Assembly: GCA_017617615.1 (NCBI GenBank) | Contig: JAFZVV010000010.1 | Coordinates: 84,073-148,072, forward strand | Origin: Prevotella sp. | Lineage (GTDB): Bacteria; Bacteroidota; Bacteroidia; Bacteroidales; Bacteroidaceae | Length of the DNA stretch: 64,000 nt | Direction: 5' to 3' | Shown: piece after piece, positions 35,790 through 44,944 of the stretch | Layout: every line of letters starts with the position of its first letter | Numbering within the stretch: position 1 is the stretch's first letter | Notes under the pieces: generated by a model | Database searches by the model: none | What the model saw: the letters and a program-made list of their open reading frames with translations, nothing else | What the model was told of the DNA's origin: nothing | Program-made: the position numbers and the translations under genes

Positions 35790-37595
35790 TCATTCCTGCG
35801 ACATGTCGGCCACCATCTTCCGGTATGTGGCATACATGCGCGTGCGACTGATATATCCGATGAGGTGTCCATCGGGAGTGACGACCGGCAACGCTGCCGC
35901 GTTCGTCTGGTCGAATACGCCCATCACATCTTCCATGGGATCTTCCACGCCCAAGGTACCTGCAGGGGGGGTCATGAGCTGAGCCACGGTGAAATGACCA
36001 TACAATTCAGTTCGAAACATCACATTGCGTATCTTTGTCAGGTCCACCTCACCAAGCAGGTTGCCCGCATTGTCAAGCACGGGAAGGAAACTGGTGGTAC
36101 TCATGCTGATGACGTTGACCAGTTTCCCCAAGGGCATCTCCGCATCGACAGCAGTGAAATGCCTGTCGATGATACTCTCCAGGCTCATGAGTGTGAGCAC
36201 AGCCTTATCGGTGTGGTGGGTGATGAGTTTTCCTTCCCTCGCGAGCCTCATGCCATAGATGCTGTGTGGCTCGAAGACGATGATGGTAAGGTAGGCACAG
36301 ATACTTACTATCATGAGTGGGATGAACATCTGGTATCCCCCCGTTATCTCTGCGATGAGGAAGATGCCCGTAAGCGGGGCATGCATCACCCCCGCCATCA
36401 CCCCCGCCATACCCAGGAGGGCGAAATTCTTCTCTGGCAAGTATATGCTGATGCCATTGACATTCCACAGCCGCGAGAAGAAGAACCCCGCGAAAGCACC
36501 GATAAAGAGAGAAGGAGCGAACGTACCACCGCATCCACCTCCACCATTGGTGGCGGAAGTGGCGAGCACCTTGGTAGCAAGCACAAGTCCGATATACACC
36601 AGGAGCAGGTTGCCGTGTCCATAGAAGAGCGAGTTGTTGAGCACCATGTCCCAGTCGGTCTCCGTCCTTCCGTTGATAAGGATATTGATACTGGAATATC
36701 CCTCACCATAAAGCGCGGGGAAGAGGAAGATGAGGCAGCTGAGCACCACGCCTCCCAATGCCAGTTTGAGATATGGTCTGTTTCGCATCTTTGCGAACAC
36801 CCCTTCGACGGCGGTCATCACCCTGATGAAATAGAGGCTTACCAGACCACAGAAGATGCCGAGGAGTATAGTCGCCGGCACCCTTTCCACAAGCCATGCC
36901 GAATCGAGCGTGAAATGGAACAGCGAGTCGCTCCCCACCAGGATATACGTGAAGCATGTAGCAGTGACGCAAGCGATGAGTATGGGCAGCAACGACGCCA
37001 TGGTGAGGTCTACCATGAGCACCTCGATGGTGAATACCAGTCCGGCAATGGGCGCCTTGAAGATGCCCGCTATTGCCGCCGACGCGCCACATCCCACGAG
37101 CACCAGAAGTGTCTTGCCGTCGAGACGGAACACTTGACCCAGGTTGCTCCCTATCGCCGACCCGGTAAGGACGATGGGTGCCTCGGCTCCCACACTTCCT
37201 CCAAATCCGATGGTGAGTGCCGATGCGATGACCGAACTCCAACAGTGATGCCCCTTCAGCCGACTCCTCTTCCTGCTGATGGCATAGAGGATGCGCGTGA
37301 TGCCATGGCTGATATCATCTCTTACCACATGCCTGACGAAGAGCGACGTGAGGAAAATCCCCACCACAGGAAAAACGAGGTAGAGCCAGTTGTAAGACCT
37401 GAAATTGAACCCAGCGGTGAGCACCAGCTGTATCTCGTTGATAAGCCAGTGAAGCACGAAAGCGGCAAGGGCAGCCAACAGCCCCACAAAAAAACTGAGC
37501 AAGAGTATGAACTGCCTGTCGGCTACGTAGGGTTTCCTCCATTCGTTAAGCCGCTCAAGAAAGCCCGTGGGTGTCTCGGTTGTCGTTTCCTGCAT
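35790..37595 (-). CDS. ClC-type chloride channel/antiporter with CBS pair
   Basis: 601 residues. The membrane part (residues about 25-440) has the ClC filter motifs GGSVGAEAPIVLTGSAIGSN (GxxGxE form) and, in the second half, GGGCGGTFAPSLFIGAFAG. LTGIFLIAEITGG precedes the last helices. The gating Glu after GxxGxE is in the expected place. The C-terminal 150 residues carry a CBS pair (FLPVLDNAGNLLGEVDLTKI and ALPVVTPDGHLIGYISRTRM), likely a nucleotide sensor. It is in the inner membrane. It lies 9 bases after the TsaC-type gene. Confidence 0.93.
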   Translation of the reverse strand: MQETTTETPTGFLERLNEWRKPYVADRQFILLLSFFVGLLAALAAFVLHWLINEIQLVLTAGFNFRSYNWLYLVFPVVGIFLTSLFVRHVVRDDISHGITRILYAISRKRSRLKGHHCWSSVIASALTIGFGGSVGAEAPIVLTGSAIGSNLGQVFRLDGKTLLVLVGCGASAAIAGIFKAPIAGLVFTIEVLMVDLTMASLLPILIACVTATCFTYILVGSDSLFHFTLDSAWLVERVPATILLGIFCGLVSLYFIRVMTAVEGVFAKMRNRPYLKLALGGVVLSCLIFLFPALYGEGYSSINILINGRTETDWDMVLNNSLFYGHGNLLLVYIGLVLATKVLATSATNGGGGCGGTFAPSLFIGAFAGFFFSRLWNVNGISIYLPEKNFALLGMAGVMAGVMHAPLTGIFLIAEITGGYQMFIPLMIVSICAYLTIIVFEPHSIYGMRLAREGKLITHHTDKAVLTLMSLESIIDRHFTAVDAEMPLGKLVNVISMSTTSFLPVLDNAGNLLGEVDLTKIRNVMFRTELYGHFTVAQLMTPPAGTLGVEDPMEDVMGVFDQTNAAALPVVTPDGHLIGYISRTRMYATYRKMVADMSQE

Positions 37596-37604
37596 CTTGG
37601 GTGG

Positions 37605-38177
37605 TTATTTTCTCACTATGGTCACCTCGCCATTGGGCCTGATCCTGATGATAGAGGATGGCGTATGCGGTTTCTTCTCCTGTCTGCGCGAAGTGCACAC
37701 ATAATCTACAGCCCCGAGGAGCTCGGGGTCGATGTCACAATAGTTGGATGCCGGTGGCATCCCGCTGATATTTGCGCTTGTCGATACGATAGCTTTCTGG
37801 AACCTGTAGCACAATTCCTTGGAGAAAGGCTCGTTGGTCACCCTCATTGCCACCGAACCGTCTTCGGCAATGAGATTGGGCGCAAGGTTCACCGCACCGT
37901 CCAAGATGACAGTGAGTGGCTGGGTGGCCATGTCTATCACATCCCACGCCACCCCTGGCACCTGCCTGACGTAGCGCTGCAACCTGGCATCACTGTCGAC
38001 AAGGCAAATCATGGCCTTGGAGTCTTGTCGCCGTTTGATCTGATACACTTTCTCCACGGCAGCTGCATTAGTGGCATCGCAGCCAATGCCCCATACCGTG
38101 TCGGTGGGATAAAGGATGACCCCACCCCGTCGCATCACCTCGACGGCCATCTTGATGTCTTTTTCGTAATTGCTCAT
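37605..38177 (-). CDS. tsaC: L-threonylcarbamoyladenylate synthase (Sua5/YciO/YrdC)
   Basis: 190 residues. It makes threonylcarbamoyl-AMP for the t6A37 tRNA modification. Motifs: GGVILYPTDTVWGIGCDATN, KVYQIKRRQDSKAMICLVD, GSVAMRVTNEPF and KAIVSTSANISG, all typical. It is the short YrdC form without the Sua5 extension. YciO is a close relative of unclear activity and cannot be excluded. First gene of the tsaC-clc-fmt group; no strong promoter was recognised in the 140 bases before it. Confidence 0.9.
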   Translation of the reverse strand: MSNYEKDIKMAVEVMRRGGVILYPTDTVWGIGCDATNAAAVEKVYQIKRRQDSKAMICLVDSDARLQRYVRQVPGVAWDVIDMATQPLTVILDGAVNLAPNLIAEDGSVAMRVTNEPFSKELCYRFQKAIVSTSANISGMPPASNYCDIDPELLGAVDYVCTSRRQEKKPHTPSSIIRIRPNGEVTIVRK

Positions 38178-38288
38178 ATTGTGGTTTCAATATCAACACA
38201 AGGGAACAAAGGCCTTTTTTCTCCAGGCTTCGTATCCCTGCGTTGGATTATGGACGACTCAATGCCTCACCACGAAGTGGCAAAGAGA

Positions 38289-38308
38289 AGGCGCCCTCCC
38301 GGGCGCCT
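38289..38308 (-). terminator. Hairpin after the ROK kinase gene
   Basis: AGGCGCCC (38289-38296) pairs with GGGCGCCT (38301-38308), loop TCCC, followed on the reverse strand by TTCTCTTT. It lies 11 bases after the kinase stop. Confidence 0.65.
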
Positions 38309-38318
38309 ATAAGGATTG

Positions 38319-39296
38319 TCAGATTTCCCATCCGATAGCCGAGGCACCGAGGACGGCAGCCGAGGCACCATCAAGTCCGCTGATGAGGAATTTTGCCTTT
38401 CCACGGAAGATGGGCAGCACATTCTTGTCATACCCCCGCTTGATGGGATCCATAATCAGGTCACCGGCTTTCACCAGTCCTCCAAAGAAGATGAAGGCCT
38501 CGGGCGAAGAGAAGGCAGCAAAGTCGGCACATGCCGCTCCCAGCATCTCGCCAGTGAACTCAAAGACTTCGTTGGCCAGTTCATCACCCTTTCCTGCAGC
38601 AATCGACACGTCGAGCGACGTAATGTCCTCGGCTTTCATCTCTCTGAGGAGCGAAGGCCTGTCGGTAGAATGAAGCAGTTCACGGGCCGACCTGGCCACT
38701 CCCGTAGCCGAGCAATAGGCCTCCAAACAGCCTTTCCGCCCACAGCCACAGAGTCTTCCGTTCTCGCGCTGCATGATGACGTGTCCGAGTTCGCCGGCGA
38801 AACCATCGCATCCATACACGAGTTGTCCGTTAACGACGATTCCCGAGCCCACGCCTGTTCCAAGGGTAATGACAATGAAGTTTTTCATGCCTCTTGCCAC
38901 GCCATAGGTCATCTCGCCGATAGCTGCAGCATTGGCATCATTGGTTAGTGCCACGGGGATTCCCAGTTTGTCGCTGAAGAGTTTGGCCAGTGGCACCACG
39001 CCGTTGTGTCCCCAAGAGAGGTTGGGGGCGAACTCAATGGTTCCATTATAATAGTTTCCGTTGGGAGCACCAATTCCCATTGCCTTAATGAGTTCGATGC
39101 CACCCACCTGCTCTACTATCACATTGAGGGCTTCTACAGCCGCGTCAACATAGTCTTCCACTTTCTCATAGCCTTGTGTCTTGATGGCTGTTGTGGCCTT
39201 GATTTCTCCCCTGCTGTCGACGATGCCGAAGACAGAGTTTGTGCCACCCAAATCCAAGCCTATCACATAAGGCTTCAATGTTTCCTGTGTATTCAT
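38319..39296 (-). CDS. ROK-family sugar kinase (glucokinase type)
   Basis: 325 residues. The ATP-binding start is VIGLDLGGTNSVFGIVDSRG. The sugar-binding and ROK zinc motif is seen as ELGHVIMQRENGRLCGCGRK with GCLEAY, the CxCGxxGCxE pattern. The catalytic Asp is in VALTNDANAAAIGEM. The family includes glucokinases, N-acetylmannosamine kinases and repressors; there is no N-terminal HTH here, so it is a kinase, and glucose is the usual substrate assignment in Bacteroidales. It is monocistronic, with its own promoter. Confidence 0.92.
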   Translation of the reverse strand: MNTQETLKPYVIGLDLGGTNSVFGIVDSRGEIKATTAIKTQGYEKVEDYVDAAVEALNVIVEQVGGIELIKAMGIGAPNGNYYNGTIEFAPNLSWGHNGVVPLAKLFSDKLGIPVALTNDANAAAIGEMTYGVARGMKNFIVITLGTGVGSGIVVNGQLVYGCDGFAGELGHVIMQRENGRLCGCGRKGCLEAYCSATGVARSARELLHSTDRPSLLREMKAEDITSLDVSIAAGKGDELANEVFEFTGEMLGAACADFAAFSSPEAFIFFGGLVKAGDLIMDPIKRGYDKNVLPIFRGKAKFLISGLDGASAAVLGASAIGWEI

Positions 39297-39355
39297 GTTC
39301 GTATGGTTTATTATTTTAAATAATGAATTGAAATGTCTTTCATGTCTTTGCTTCG

Positions 39356-39386
39356 CAAAGATATTAAAAATCGCTCACCCTACAAA
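39356..39386 (-). promoter_or_regulatory. Promoter of the ROK kinase gene
   Basis: Reverse strand TTTG (39383-39386), 19 bases, TATCTTTG (39356-39363): full consensus, 60 bases before the ATG. Confidence 0.7.
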
Positions 39387-39401
39387 GTTTTACACGCAAA
39401 A

Positions 39402-39433
39402 TTTGTGGCTTTCACATTTTTTTAGCAATTTTG
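39402..39433 (+). promoter_or_regulatory. Candidate promoter of the LysE-type gene
   Basis: TTTG (39402-39405), 20 bases, CAATTTTG (39426-39433), a one-off -7 box that ends 8 bases before the ATG at 39442. It is divergent from the kinase promoter. Confidence 0.45.
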
Positions 39434-39441
39434 CAAACGAT

Positions 39442-40110
39442 ATGCCAATAGCTTTCCACATCGATGTTGTAGACACCATCGTCAAGGGTTTGATTATCGG
39501 GGTCCTCGTGTCAGCTCCCATGGGGCCGGTAGGCATCCTTTGTGTCCAGCGTACGCTGAACAAGGGCCGTTGGTATGGCTTTGTCACCGGCATAGGCGCC
39601 ACGGCAAGCGACTTGTTCTACGCACTGATTACGGGTGTGGGCATGAGTTTCGTGATGGACATCGTGAACAACAGCGAATACCGTTTCTACCTGCAGTTGT
39701 TGGGAAGCCTGATGCTGTTGGCATTCGGCATTTTCAGCTACCGCTCCAATCCCACAAAGAACATGCACCAAAGCGGCAACGTGAAAGGCACACTGATACA
39801 CAATGGTGTCACCGCCTTTCTCGTAACTGTTTCCAACCCACTGATTATCTTGCTGTTCATGGCATGTTTTGCCCAGTTTGCGTTCATCATCCCGGGCCAG
39901 CCTTTTGTCGTGGTAATAGGCTATCTGAGCATTGTAGCAGGCGCCATTTTGTGGTGGTATGGACTCACATGGCTGGTCGACAAAATCCGCAGCAGTTTCC
40001 AAGTCTATGGCATCATTCTCATCAACAGGCTTATTGGCGCCCTGGTGATTGCCATATCCATCATCATCCTTTTTGGTACGGTATTCAATCTTTTCTCTTT
40101 CCACTACTGA
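39442..40110 (+). CDS. LysE-family transporter
   Basis: 222 residues from the ATG at 39442; the longer frame to 39295 runs through the divergent promoters. Six hydrophobic segments; the family start is VKGLIIGVLVSAPMGPVGIL, with the Pro-Met-Gly-Pro motif, then RTLNKGRWYGFVTGIGATAS. VTVSNPLIILLFMACFAQFA has the second conserved Asn-Pro. LysE proteins export amino acids or related small molecules across the inner membrane; the substrate cannot be told. Confidence 0.87.
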   Translation: MPIAFHIDVVDTIVKGLIIGVLVSAPMGPVGILCVQRTLNKGRWYGFVTGIGATASDLFYALITGVGMSFVMDIVNNSEYRFYLQLLGSLMLLAFGIFSYRSNPTKNMHQSGNVKGTLIHNGVTAFLVTVSNPLIILLFMACFAQFAFIIPGQPFVVVIGYLSIVAGAILWWYGLTWLVDKIRSSFQVYGIILINRLIGALVIAISIIILFGTVFNLFSFHY

Positions 40111-40174
40111 GCGGGCATTCCTCACTCCCCCACCAGTTTCATGCCAAAAAGGCTGTTGTATACCATTTAGAATC

Positions 40175-40720
40175 ATGTTTATCGCAAAAGAACTACGTAA
40201 GAAAAGCATTGCCGAATACTTGCTCTATATGTGGCAGGTAGAGGACATCATCCGCGCATACGGCTGTAACTTATCGAAAATCCGCCGTGAATATATCTCA
40301 CGCTTCGACTACTCCGAGGAAGACAGGGAAGAGCTGACCGACTGGTACGGCAACCTCATTAGGATGCTTACCCAGGAGGGTTGCCGCGAACAAGGTCATC
40401 TCCAAATCAACAAGATCATTGTCCAGGACCTTTCCGAACTGCATGCCCGTTTGCTTGATAGCGCCCGCTTTCCCTTCTATCGTGCCGAATACTACAAGGT
40501 GCTGCCATTCATCGTGGAGCTGCGCAAGCGCGGTAGCGATCTTGAAGCCAACGAGGTGGAGACGTGCCTCAACGCCCTTTATGGCGTGATGCTGCTCCGG
40601 CTCCAGCAGCGTGAGATATCGCCCGACACCAACCATGCCGTACAGGAAATCAGCACCTTGATAGGCATGCTCTCCGACTATTATCTGAAAGACAAGAGCG
40701 AAGGTCTGGAATTCGACTGA
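40175..40720 (+). CDS. DUF4924-family protein
   Basis: 181 residues from the ATG at 40175, giving MFIAKELRKKSIAEYLLYMW, the typical opening of the Bacteroidota-only DUF4924 family. The rest is helical and charged (EDIIRAYGCNLSKIRREYIS, LTDWYGNLIRMLTQEG, VETCLNALYGVMLLRLQQRE). No catalytic motif, signal or membrane span. Its function is unknown. It is 44 bases before rfbD on the same strand. Confidence 0.8.
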   Translation: MFIAKELRKKSIAEYLLYMWQVEDIIRAYGCNLSKIRREYISRFDYSEEDREELTDWYGNLIRMLTQEGCREQGHLQINKIIVQDLSELHARLLDSARFPFYRAEYYKVLPFIVELRKRGSDLEANEVETCLNALYGVMLLRLQQREISPDTNHAVQEISTLIGMLSDYYLKDKSEGLEFD

Positions 40721-40764
40721 CGTTATACACCCTTCTTTCCAACAACATAAAAAAAACTACCAGA

Positions 40765-41622
40765 ATGAATATCCTTATCACCGGTTGCAATGGCCAGTTG
40801 GGCAGCGAGATCCGCCTCCTGGAGCCAAGCTACAGCCAGCACACGTTTTTCAACACTGATGTCGAAGAACTCGACATCACCGACCAGAATGCTGTAGAGG
40901 ACTATGTGACCACCCATCAGATTGACGGCATCGTGAACTGTGCCGCCTTCACCGCCGTCGACTTATCAGAAAGCGAGCGCGAGAAATGTACCACCCTCAA
41001 CACGATGGCCCCGGCCTATCTGGCGACAGCCATCGAGAAGCGTGGTGGTTGGATTATCCAGGTTTCCACCGACTATGTATTCAACGGGAAGTCCTTCCGC
41101 CCCTATGTGGAAGACGATACCCCTTCACCCGACAGTGTCTACGGCAGCACGAAGCTGGCAGCCGAGCTGGGTGTATCGAAATTCTGCCGTCGTGCGATGA
41201 TTATCCGCACGGCATGGCTATACAGCTCGTTTGGAAAGAATTTCGTGAAGACGATGCTCCGTTTGGGCAAAGAGAAACCATCGATTGGCGTGGTTTTCGA
41301 CCAAGTGGGCACCCCTACCTATGCCCATGACCTGGCTTCGGCCATCATGACCATCATCGGGCAGGGTGTACAGCCTGGTGTCTTTCACTACACCAACGAG
41401 GGTGTGGCCAGTTGGTACGACTTCACGAAGGCCATCCATCGCATCGCCGGCATCACCACATGCGATGTCCGCCCGTTGCACACCTCCGAATACCCCACTG
41501 CTGCCACACGGCCACCCTATTCCATTCTCGACAAGACAAAAATCAAACAGGCATATGGCCTGGAGATTCCCCACTGGGAAGACTCCCTCCGCCAGTGCCT
41601 CTCAATCCTTCAGCAACAATGA
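40765..41622 (+). CDS. rfbD: dTDP-4-dehydrorhamnose reductase
   Basis: 285 residues. The last step of dTDP-L-rhamnose synthesis, NADPH-dependent. The SDR fold opens with [51 protein letters not shown], the catalytic YGSTKLAAE (YxxxK) and [18 protein letters not shown] follow, in the order typical for RmlD. rfbA of the same pathway is at 17787; rfbB and rfbC are not in the window. Its stop overlaps the prfC start (ATGA, 41619-41622), so translation of the two is coupled, an odd pairing of unrelated functions. Confidence 0.95.
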   Translation: MNILITGCNGQLGSEIRLLEPSYSQHTFFNTDVEELDITDQNAVEDYVTTHQIDGIVNCAAFTAVDLSESEREKCTTLNTMAPAYLATAIEKRGGWIIQVSTDYVFNGKSFRPYVEDDTPSPDSVYGSTKLAAELGVSKFCRRAMIIRTAWLYSSFGKNFVKTMLRLGKEKPSIGVVFDQVGTPTYAHDLASAIMTIIGQGVQPGVFHYTNEGVASWYDFTKAIHRIAGITTCDVRPLHTSEYPTAATRPPYSILDKTKIKQAYGLEIPHWEDSLRQCLSILQQQ

Positions 41623-43187
41623 ACCAAGAAATCGAACGCCGCCGCACTTTTGCCATCATCTCCCATCCTGATGCCGGCAAGACCACCCTCACGGAGAAAT
41701 TCCTGCTCTTCGGTGGTCAGATACAAGTGGCCGGTGCGGTAAAGAGTAACAAAATACGCAAGACCGCCACTTCCGACTGGATGGACATCGAGAAGCAACG
41801 CGGGATCTCCGTCTCCACGTCGGTGATGGAATTCGACTACGACGGCTACAAAGTGAATATCCTCGACACTCCGGGACACCAAGATTTTGCTGAAGACACT
41901 TACCGTACCCTCACGGCTGTCGACTCTGCCATCATCGTGGTCGACGGTGCCAAAGGTGTGGAGACACAGACACGAAAACTGATGAACGTCTGCCGCATGC
42001 GCAACACCCCCGTCATTATCTTCATCAACAAGATGGACCGTGAGGGCCGCGACCCCTTCGACCTGCTCGACGAACTGGAGAAGGAACTCCAGATACAAGT
42101 GCGCCCACTCTCCTGGCCCATCAACCAAGGTGTGAAGTTCAAGGGGGTATACAACATCTACGAACGCAAGCTCGACTTGTTCACCCCCGATAAGCAGCGT
42201 GTGACGGAGAAGGTAGAAATCGATATCGACAGTCCTCAGCTCGATGAGCGTGTGGGTGCCCAGGATGCCGGCCAACTGCGCGACGACCTGGAACTGATTG
42301 ACGGCATCTATCCCGAGTTCAACGTCGACGACTACCGTTCAGCAACCGTAGCCCCTGTTTTCTTCGGCAGTGCACTCAACAACTTTGGCGTACAAGAGTT
42401 GCTCAACTGTTTCGTAAAGATTGCCCCTTGTCCACGCCCCACGAAGGCAGAAGAGCGCGACGTAGAACCCGAAGAGGAGAAATTTACCGGGTTTGTGTTC
42501 AAAATCACCGCCAACATCGACCCCAACCACCGTTCGTGCATCGCCTTCTGCAAGGTATGCAGCGGCAAGTTCGTACGCAACCAGCCCTATTTCCATGTAC
42601 GGTTGGGCAAGACACTGCGCTTCAGTTCTCCCACCCAGTTCATGGCCCAGCGCAAATCGACGGTCGACGAGGCCTATCCCGGCGACATCATCGGTCTGCC
42701 CGACAACGGCATATTCAAGATTGGCGACACCATGACCGAGGGCGAACCGCTTCATTTCCGCGGACTACCTTCTTTCTCTCCTGAGATGTTCAAATACATC
42801 GAAAACGACGACCCAATGCGTTCGAAGCAGTTGGCCAAAGGCATCGAGCAACTGATGGACGAAGGAGTGGCACAGTTGTTCGTCAACCAGTTCAACGGCC
42901 GCAAGATCATCGGCACCGTAGGACAATTGCAGTTCGAAGTCATCCAGTATCGCCTGGAGAACGAATACAACGCACGCTGCCGCTGGGAACCCGTCCACCT
43001 GCACAAAGCATGCTGGATTGAGTCCGACGACGAGAAGGAACTGGAGAACTTCAAGAAGCGCAAATACCAGTACATGGCCAAGGACAGAGAAGGCCGCGAC
43101 GTCTTCCTCGCCGACAGTGGCTATGTGCTAAGCATGGCACAGGAAGACTTCAAACACATCAAGTTCCACTTCACCTCGGAGTTCTAG
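41619..43187 (+). CDS. prfC: Peptide chain release factor 3
   Basis: 522 residues from the ATG at 41619. A translational GTPase that recycles RF1/RF2. G1 is [15 protein letters not shown]2 [12 protein letters not shown]3 [16 protein letters not shown] and G4 [18 protein letters not shown]. The RF3-specific domains follow: [20 protein letters not shown] and [20 protein letters not shown]. Length is normal for RF3 (about 525). It overlaps rfbD by four bases and is closed by a bidirectional terminator. Confidence 0.97.
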   Translation: MNQEIERRRTFAIISHPDAGKTTLTEKFLLFGGQIQVAGAVKSNKIRKTATSDWMDIEKQRGISVSTSVMEFDYDGYKVNILDTPGHQDFAEDTYRTLTAVDSAIIVVDGAKGVETQTRKLMNVCRMRNTPVIIFINKMDREGRDPFDLLDELEKELQIQVRPLSWPINQGVKFKGVYNIYERKLDLFTPDKQRVTEKVEIDIDSPQLDERVGAQDAGQLRDDLELIDGIYPEFNVDDYRSATVAPVFFGSALNNFGVQELLNCFVKIAPCPRPTKAEERDVEPEEEKFTGFVFKITANIDPNHRSCIAFCKVCSGKFVRNQPYFHVRLGKTLRFSSPTQFMAQRKSTVDEAYPGDIIGLPDNGIFKIGDTMTEGEPLHFRGLPSFSPEMFKYIENDDPMRSKQLAKGIEQLMDEGVAQLFVNQFNGRKIIGTVGQLQFEVIQYRLENEYNARCRWEPVHLHKACWIESDDEKELENFKKRKYQYMAKDREGRDVFLADSGYVLSMAQEDFKHIKFHFTSEF

Positions 43188-43194
43188 AAAAGAC

Positions 43195-43229
43195 AAGGAC
43201 TTTAAAGACCCGTGGTCTTTAAAGTCCTT
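43195..43229. terminator. Bidirectional terminator between prfC and upxY
   Basis: A perfect 16-bp stem (43195-43210 with 43214-43229, core GGACTTTAAAGACC) with a CGT loop. T-rich tails lie on both strands; it ends the forward prfC transcript and the reverse upxY transcript. Confidence 0.9.
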
Positions 43230-43256
43230 ATTTCTTATTATGGTATATCAAGACTG

Positions 43257-43841
43257 TCAGTTCTCGATGGGCTTGCAACACCATCTCGACACCTTGAGCA
43301 TCACACCCAGCCCGGGCACTTCCTTGAGAAGGAAGTATTTGTGACTCTGCCTGACAAGACGCCCCGTGAGTCCCTTCAGCGGCCCATGGTTCACCAGCAC
43401 CGGTGTACCTACCTTGAGACGGGCCTCCTCGGCACTCAGGTATTTCCTCATCTCGATATCAGGATTGCACATGGCCTGGAACTCGAACATCTGTTTGGCG
43501 GGAATCTCATAATAATCACGTGTGGTGCGGTCGCGTGTGATTACCGACATCTTATACTGGCAACGGGATATCAGCTCTGTCATGGCTTGCTGGCGGAGCG
43601 ATTTCTTCACGAAAATCAGGTTGCTCACCACAGGCCTCAGTTTCCGGCGGTGCTTCCCGTTCTCATCCATGTAGTCGCGATACTGCATGGGAATAAAGAA
43701 CTCCAGCCCATTCTCCTTGAAATAGTCTCCTACCTTGGCCTGACTGTTCGAGAACAGCCTGATGGCATACCATGGTGCCTTGTCTTTCTCCTCAGTGCCG
43801 GCGAGACTTGTCGGAGTCTGGTTTTCTGCATTGACTTCCAT
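43257..43841 (-). CDS. UpxY/NusG-like transcription antiterminator
   Basis: 194 residues from the ATG at 43841; an in-frame ATG at 43871 is an alternative. The NGN domain is APWYAIRLFSNSQAKVGDYF and GLEFFIPMQYRDYMDENGKH, and the KOW segment is KVGTPVLVNHGPLKGLTGRL with VRQSHKYFLL. UpxY proteins are NusG paralogues that bind the leader of one capsule operon in Bacteroidota and prevent early termination. They are normally the first gene of that operon. Here it is downstream of trpF on the other strand and 8 kb from the capsule locus, so which leader it serves is open. Confidence 0.85.
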   Translation of the reverse strand: MEVNAENQTPTSLAGTEEKDKAPWYAIRLFSNSQAKVGDYFKENGLEFFIPMQYRDYMDENGKHRRKLRPVVSNLIFVKKSLRQQAMTELISRCQYKMSVITRDRTTRDYYEIPAKQMFEFQAMCNPDIEMRKYLSAEEARLKVGTPVLVNHGPLKGLTGRLVRQSHKYFLLKEVPGLGVMLKVSRWCCKPIEN

Positions 43842-43879
43842 AAGGGAGTGAGATGATGTGCGTAGTGACATCTTCCAGC

Positions 43880-44584
43880 CTATGCCCTCAGGGCTTCGAC
43901 GAAAGCTTTTATTCTCTCTGCATCCTTTACAGCCACCTCGGTTTCAAACTTCGAATTGATGTCGATTCCGGCAAACTGGGTATGCTTGATGGCTTTCACC
44001 ACTTCTACATCATCGGGACCTATCCCGCCACTGACGAGGAAAGGCACGTCAAGGTCGTAGGCATCCAGCAAGTTCCAGTCGAACTTCTCACCCGACCCAC
44101 CTTTTTGCTCACATTGGTTGTGGAACAAGAAGTAATCCACCAATCCCACATAAGGCTTGCATTTTGCGAAATCATCGGCGCTCGCCACACTGATGGTCTT
44201 GATAATCTTCACGTTTTTCCGGATGTCGGGCTCAAGCGTAGACCTGAGGTTCTGTATCATCACCGGACTCTCCTCTCCATGCAACTGCACGAAGTCGAGC
44301 TTGAAGTTGGCAACCCTCGTGACGATGTTCTGCGGCATGTCATCTACGAACACCCCTACCCTCTTGGGCTTGTTCTCCTGATTGCCGAAAATGGGTTTTC
44401 CGCCGAGTTTGGGCATCTCTGTGTCAATAGACGTGTAGTCTGGAATAAAACCTCCCCTTGAACTGATTTGTGTCACATACCTGGGACTGTCTTTCCAGAA
44501 CACCAGACCAATCCAATCCACATCGAGTGCACTCACCTCGCGTATATTCTGGGCTACACGCAAGCCGCAAACTTTAACAATCAT
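43880..44584 (-). CDS. trpF: Phosphoribosylanthranilate isomerase
   Basis: 234 residues. The third step of tryptophan synthesis. IVKVCGLRVAQNIREVSAL with the catalytic Cys is at the N-terminus, then DWIGLVFWKDSPRYV, FVQLHGEESP, and FLVSGGIGPDDVE with the phosphate-binding loop, and AGIDINSKFE. The barrel is full length. No other trp genes are nearby, so it is separated from the trp operon here. It has its own promoter at 44619-44649, and the gene after it is upxY. Confidence 0.95.
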   Translation of the reverse strand: MIVKVCGLRVAQNIREVSALDVDWIGLVFWKDSPRYVTQISSRGGFIPDYTSIDTEMPKLGGKPIFGNQENKPKRVGVFVDDMPQNIVTRVANFKLDFVQLHGEESPVMIQNLRSTLEPDIRKNVKIIKTISVASADDFAKCKPYVGLVDYFLFHNQCEQKGGSGEKFDWNLLDAYDLDVPFLVSGGIGPDDVEVVKAIKHTQFAGIDINSKFETEVAVKDAERIKAFVEALRA

Positions 44585-44618
44585 ATATCGTTTTTTATAT
44601 TTTCCTGTTTAGAGTTTG

Positions 44619-44649
44619 CAAAGTTACGAAAAATTAAGGGCAGAACAAA
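44619..44649 (-). promoter_or_regulatory. Promoter of trpF
   Basis: Reverse strand TTTG (44646-44649), 19 bases, TAACTTTG (44619-44626), full consensus. The leader is about 30 bases, too short for a classical attenuator. Confidence 0.7.
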
Positions 44650-44812
44650 GAATCCTATTCTTTTTTTGTCGAAATGGAGAAACTTAGCTGCGGAACGGTA
44701 AAGTGACCAAATTTGAGTGCAAGACGAAAAGAACATGATTATTTTTTCGTTTTGATATAATAAACGTGCATGGACATCGTTAAATAGATGAAGACCAAAT
44801 AATGATTTGCCT

Positions 44813-44938
44813 ATGAAAATTTTTACTCAAGAAGAATTCCAACCCTCTACCCGCACTTTGAACTTCATCCGTGAATTTGCCTACACCTATCGTGTAATCG
44901 ACATGAACGGGCAAAGTGGTGTGTATTGTCTCAACTGA
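44813..44938 (+). CDS. 41-residue protein upstream of rpe, function unknown
   Basis: ATG at 44813, stop TGA at 44936-44938. The product starts MKIFTQEEFQPSTRTLNFIR and ends VYCLN. It has a clean codon pattern, an A/T-rich leader as usual for translated Bacteroidota genes, and ends 6 bases before the rpe ATG, so it may be translated together with rpe. Tiny proteins of this kind seem to occur in other Prevotella. There is no signal peptide or known motif; one Cys lies near the end. It could instead be a regulatory leader peptide. Confidence 0.55.
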   Translation: MKIFTQEEFQPSTRTLNFIREFAYTYRVIDMNGQSGVYCLN

Positions 44939-44944
44939 CGTACT

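Noticed and set aside
34902..38312. A 1136-codon open frame on the forward strand antisense to fmt, the ClC gene and tsaC
   Set aside because: It spans three well-recognised reverse-strand genes, reads as low-complexity His/Glu/Arg-rich sequence, has no start signal and is explained by codon bias of the real genes.
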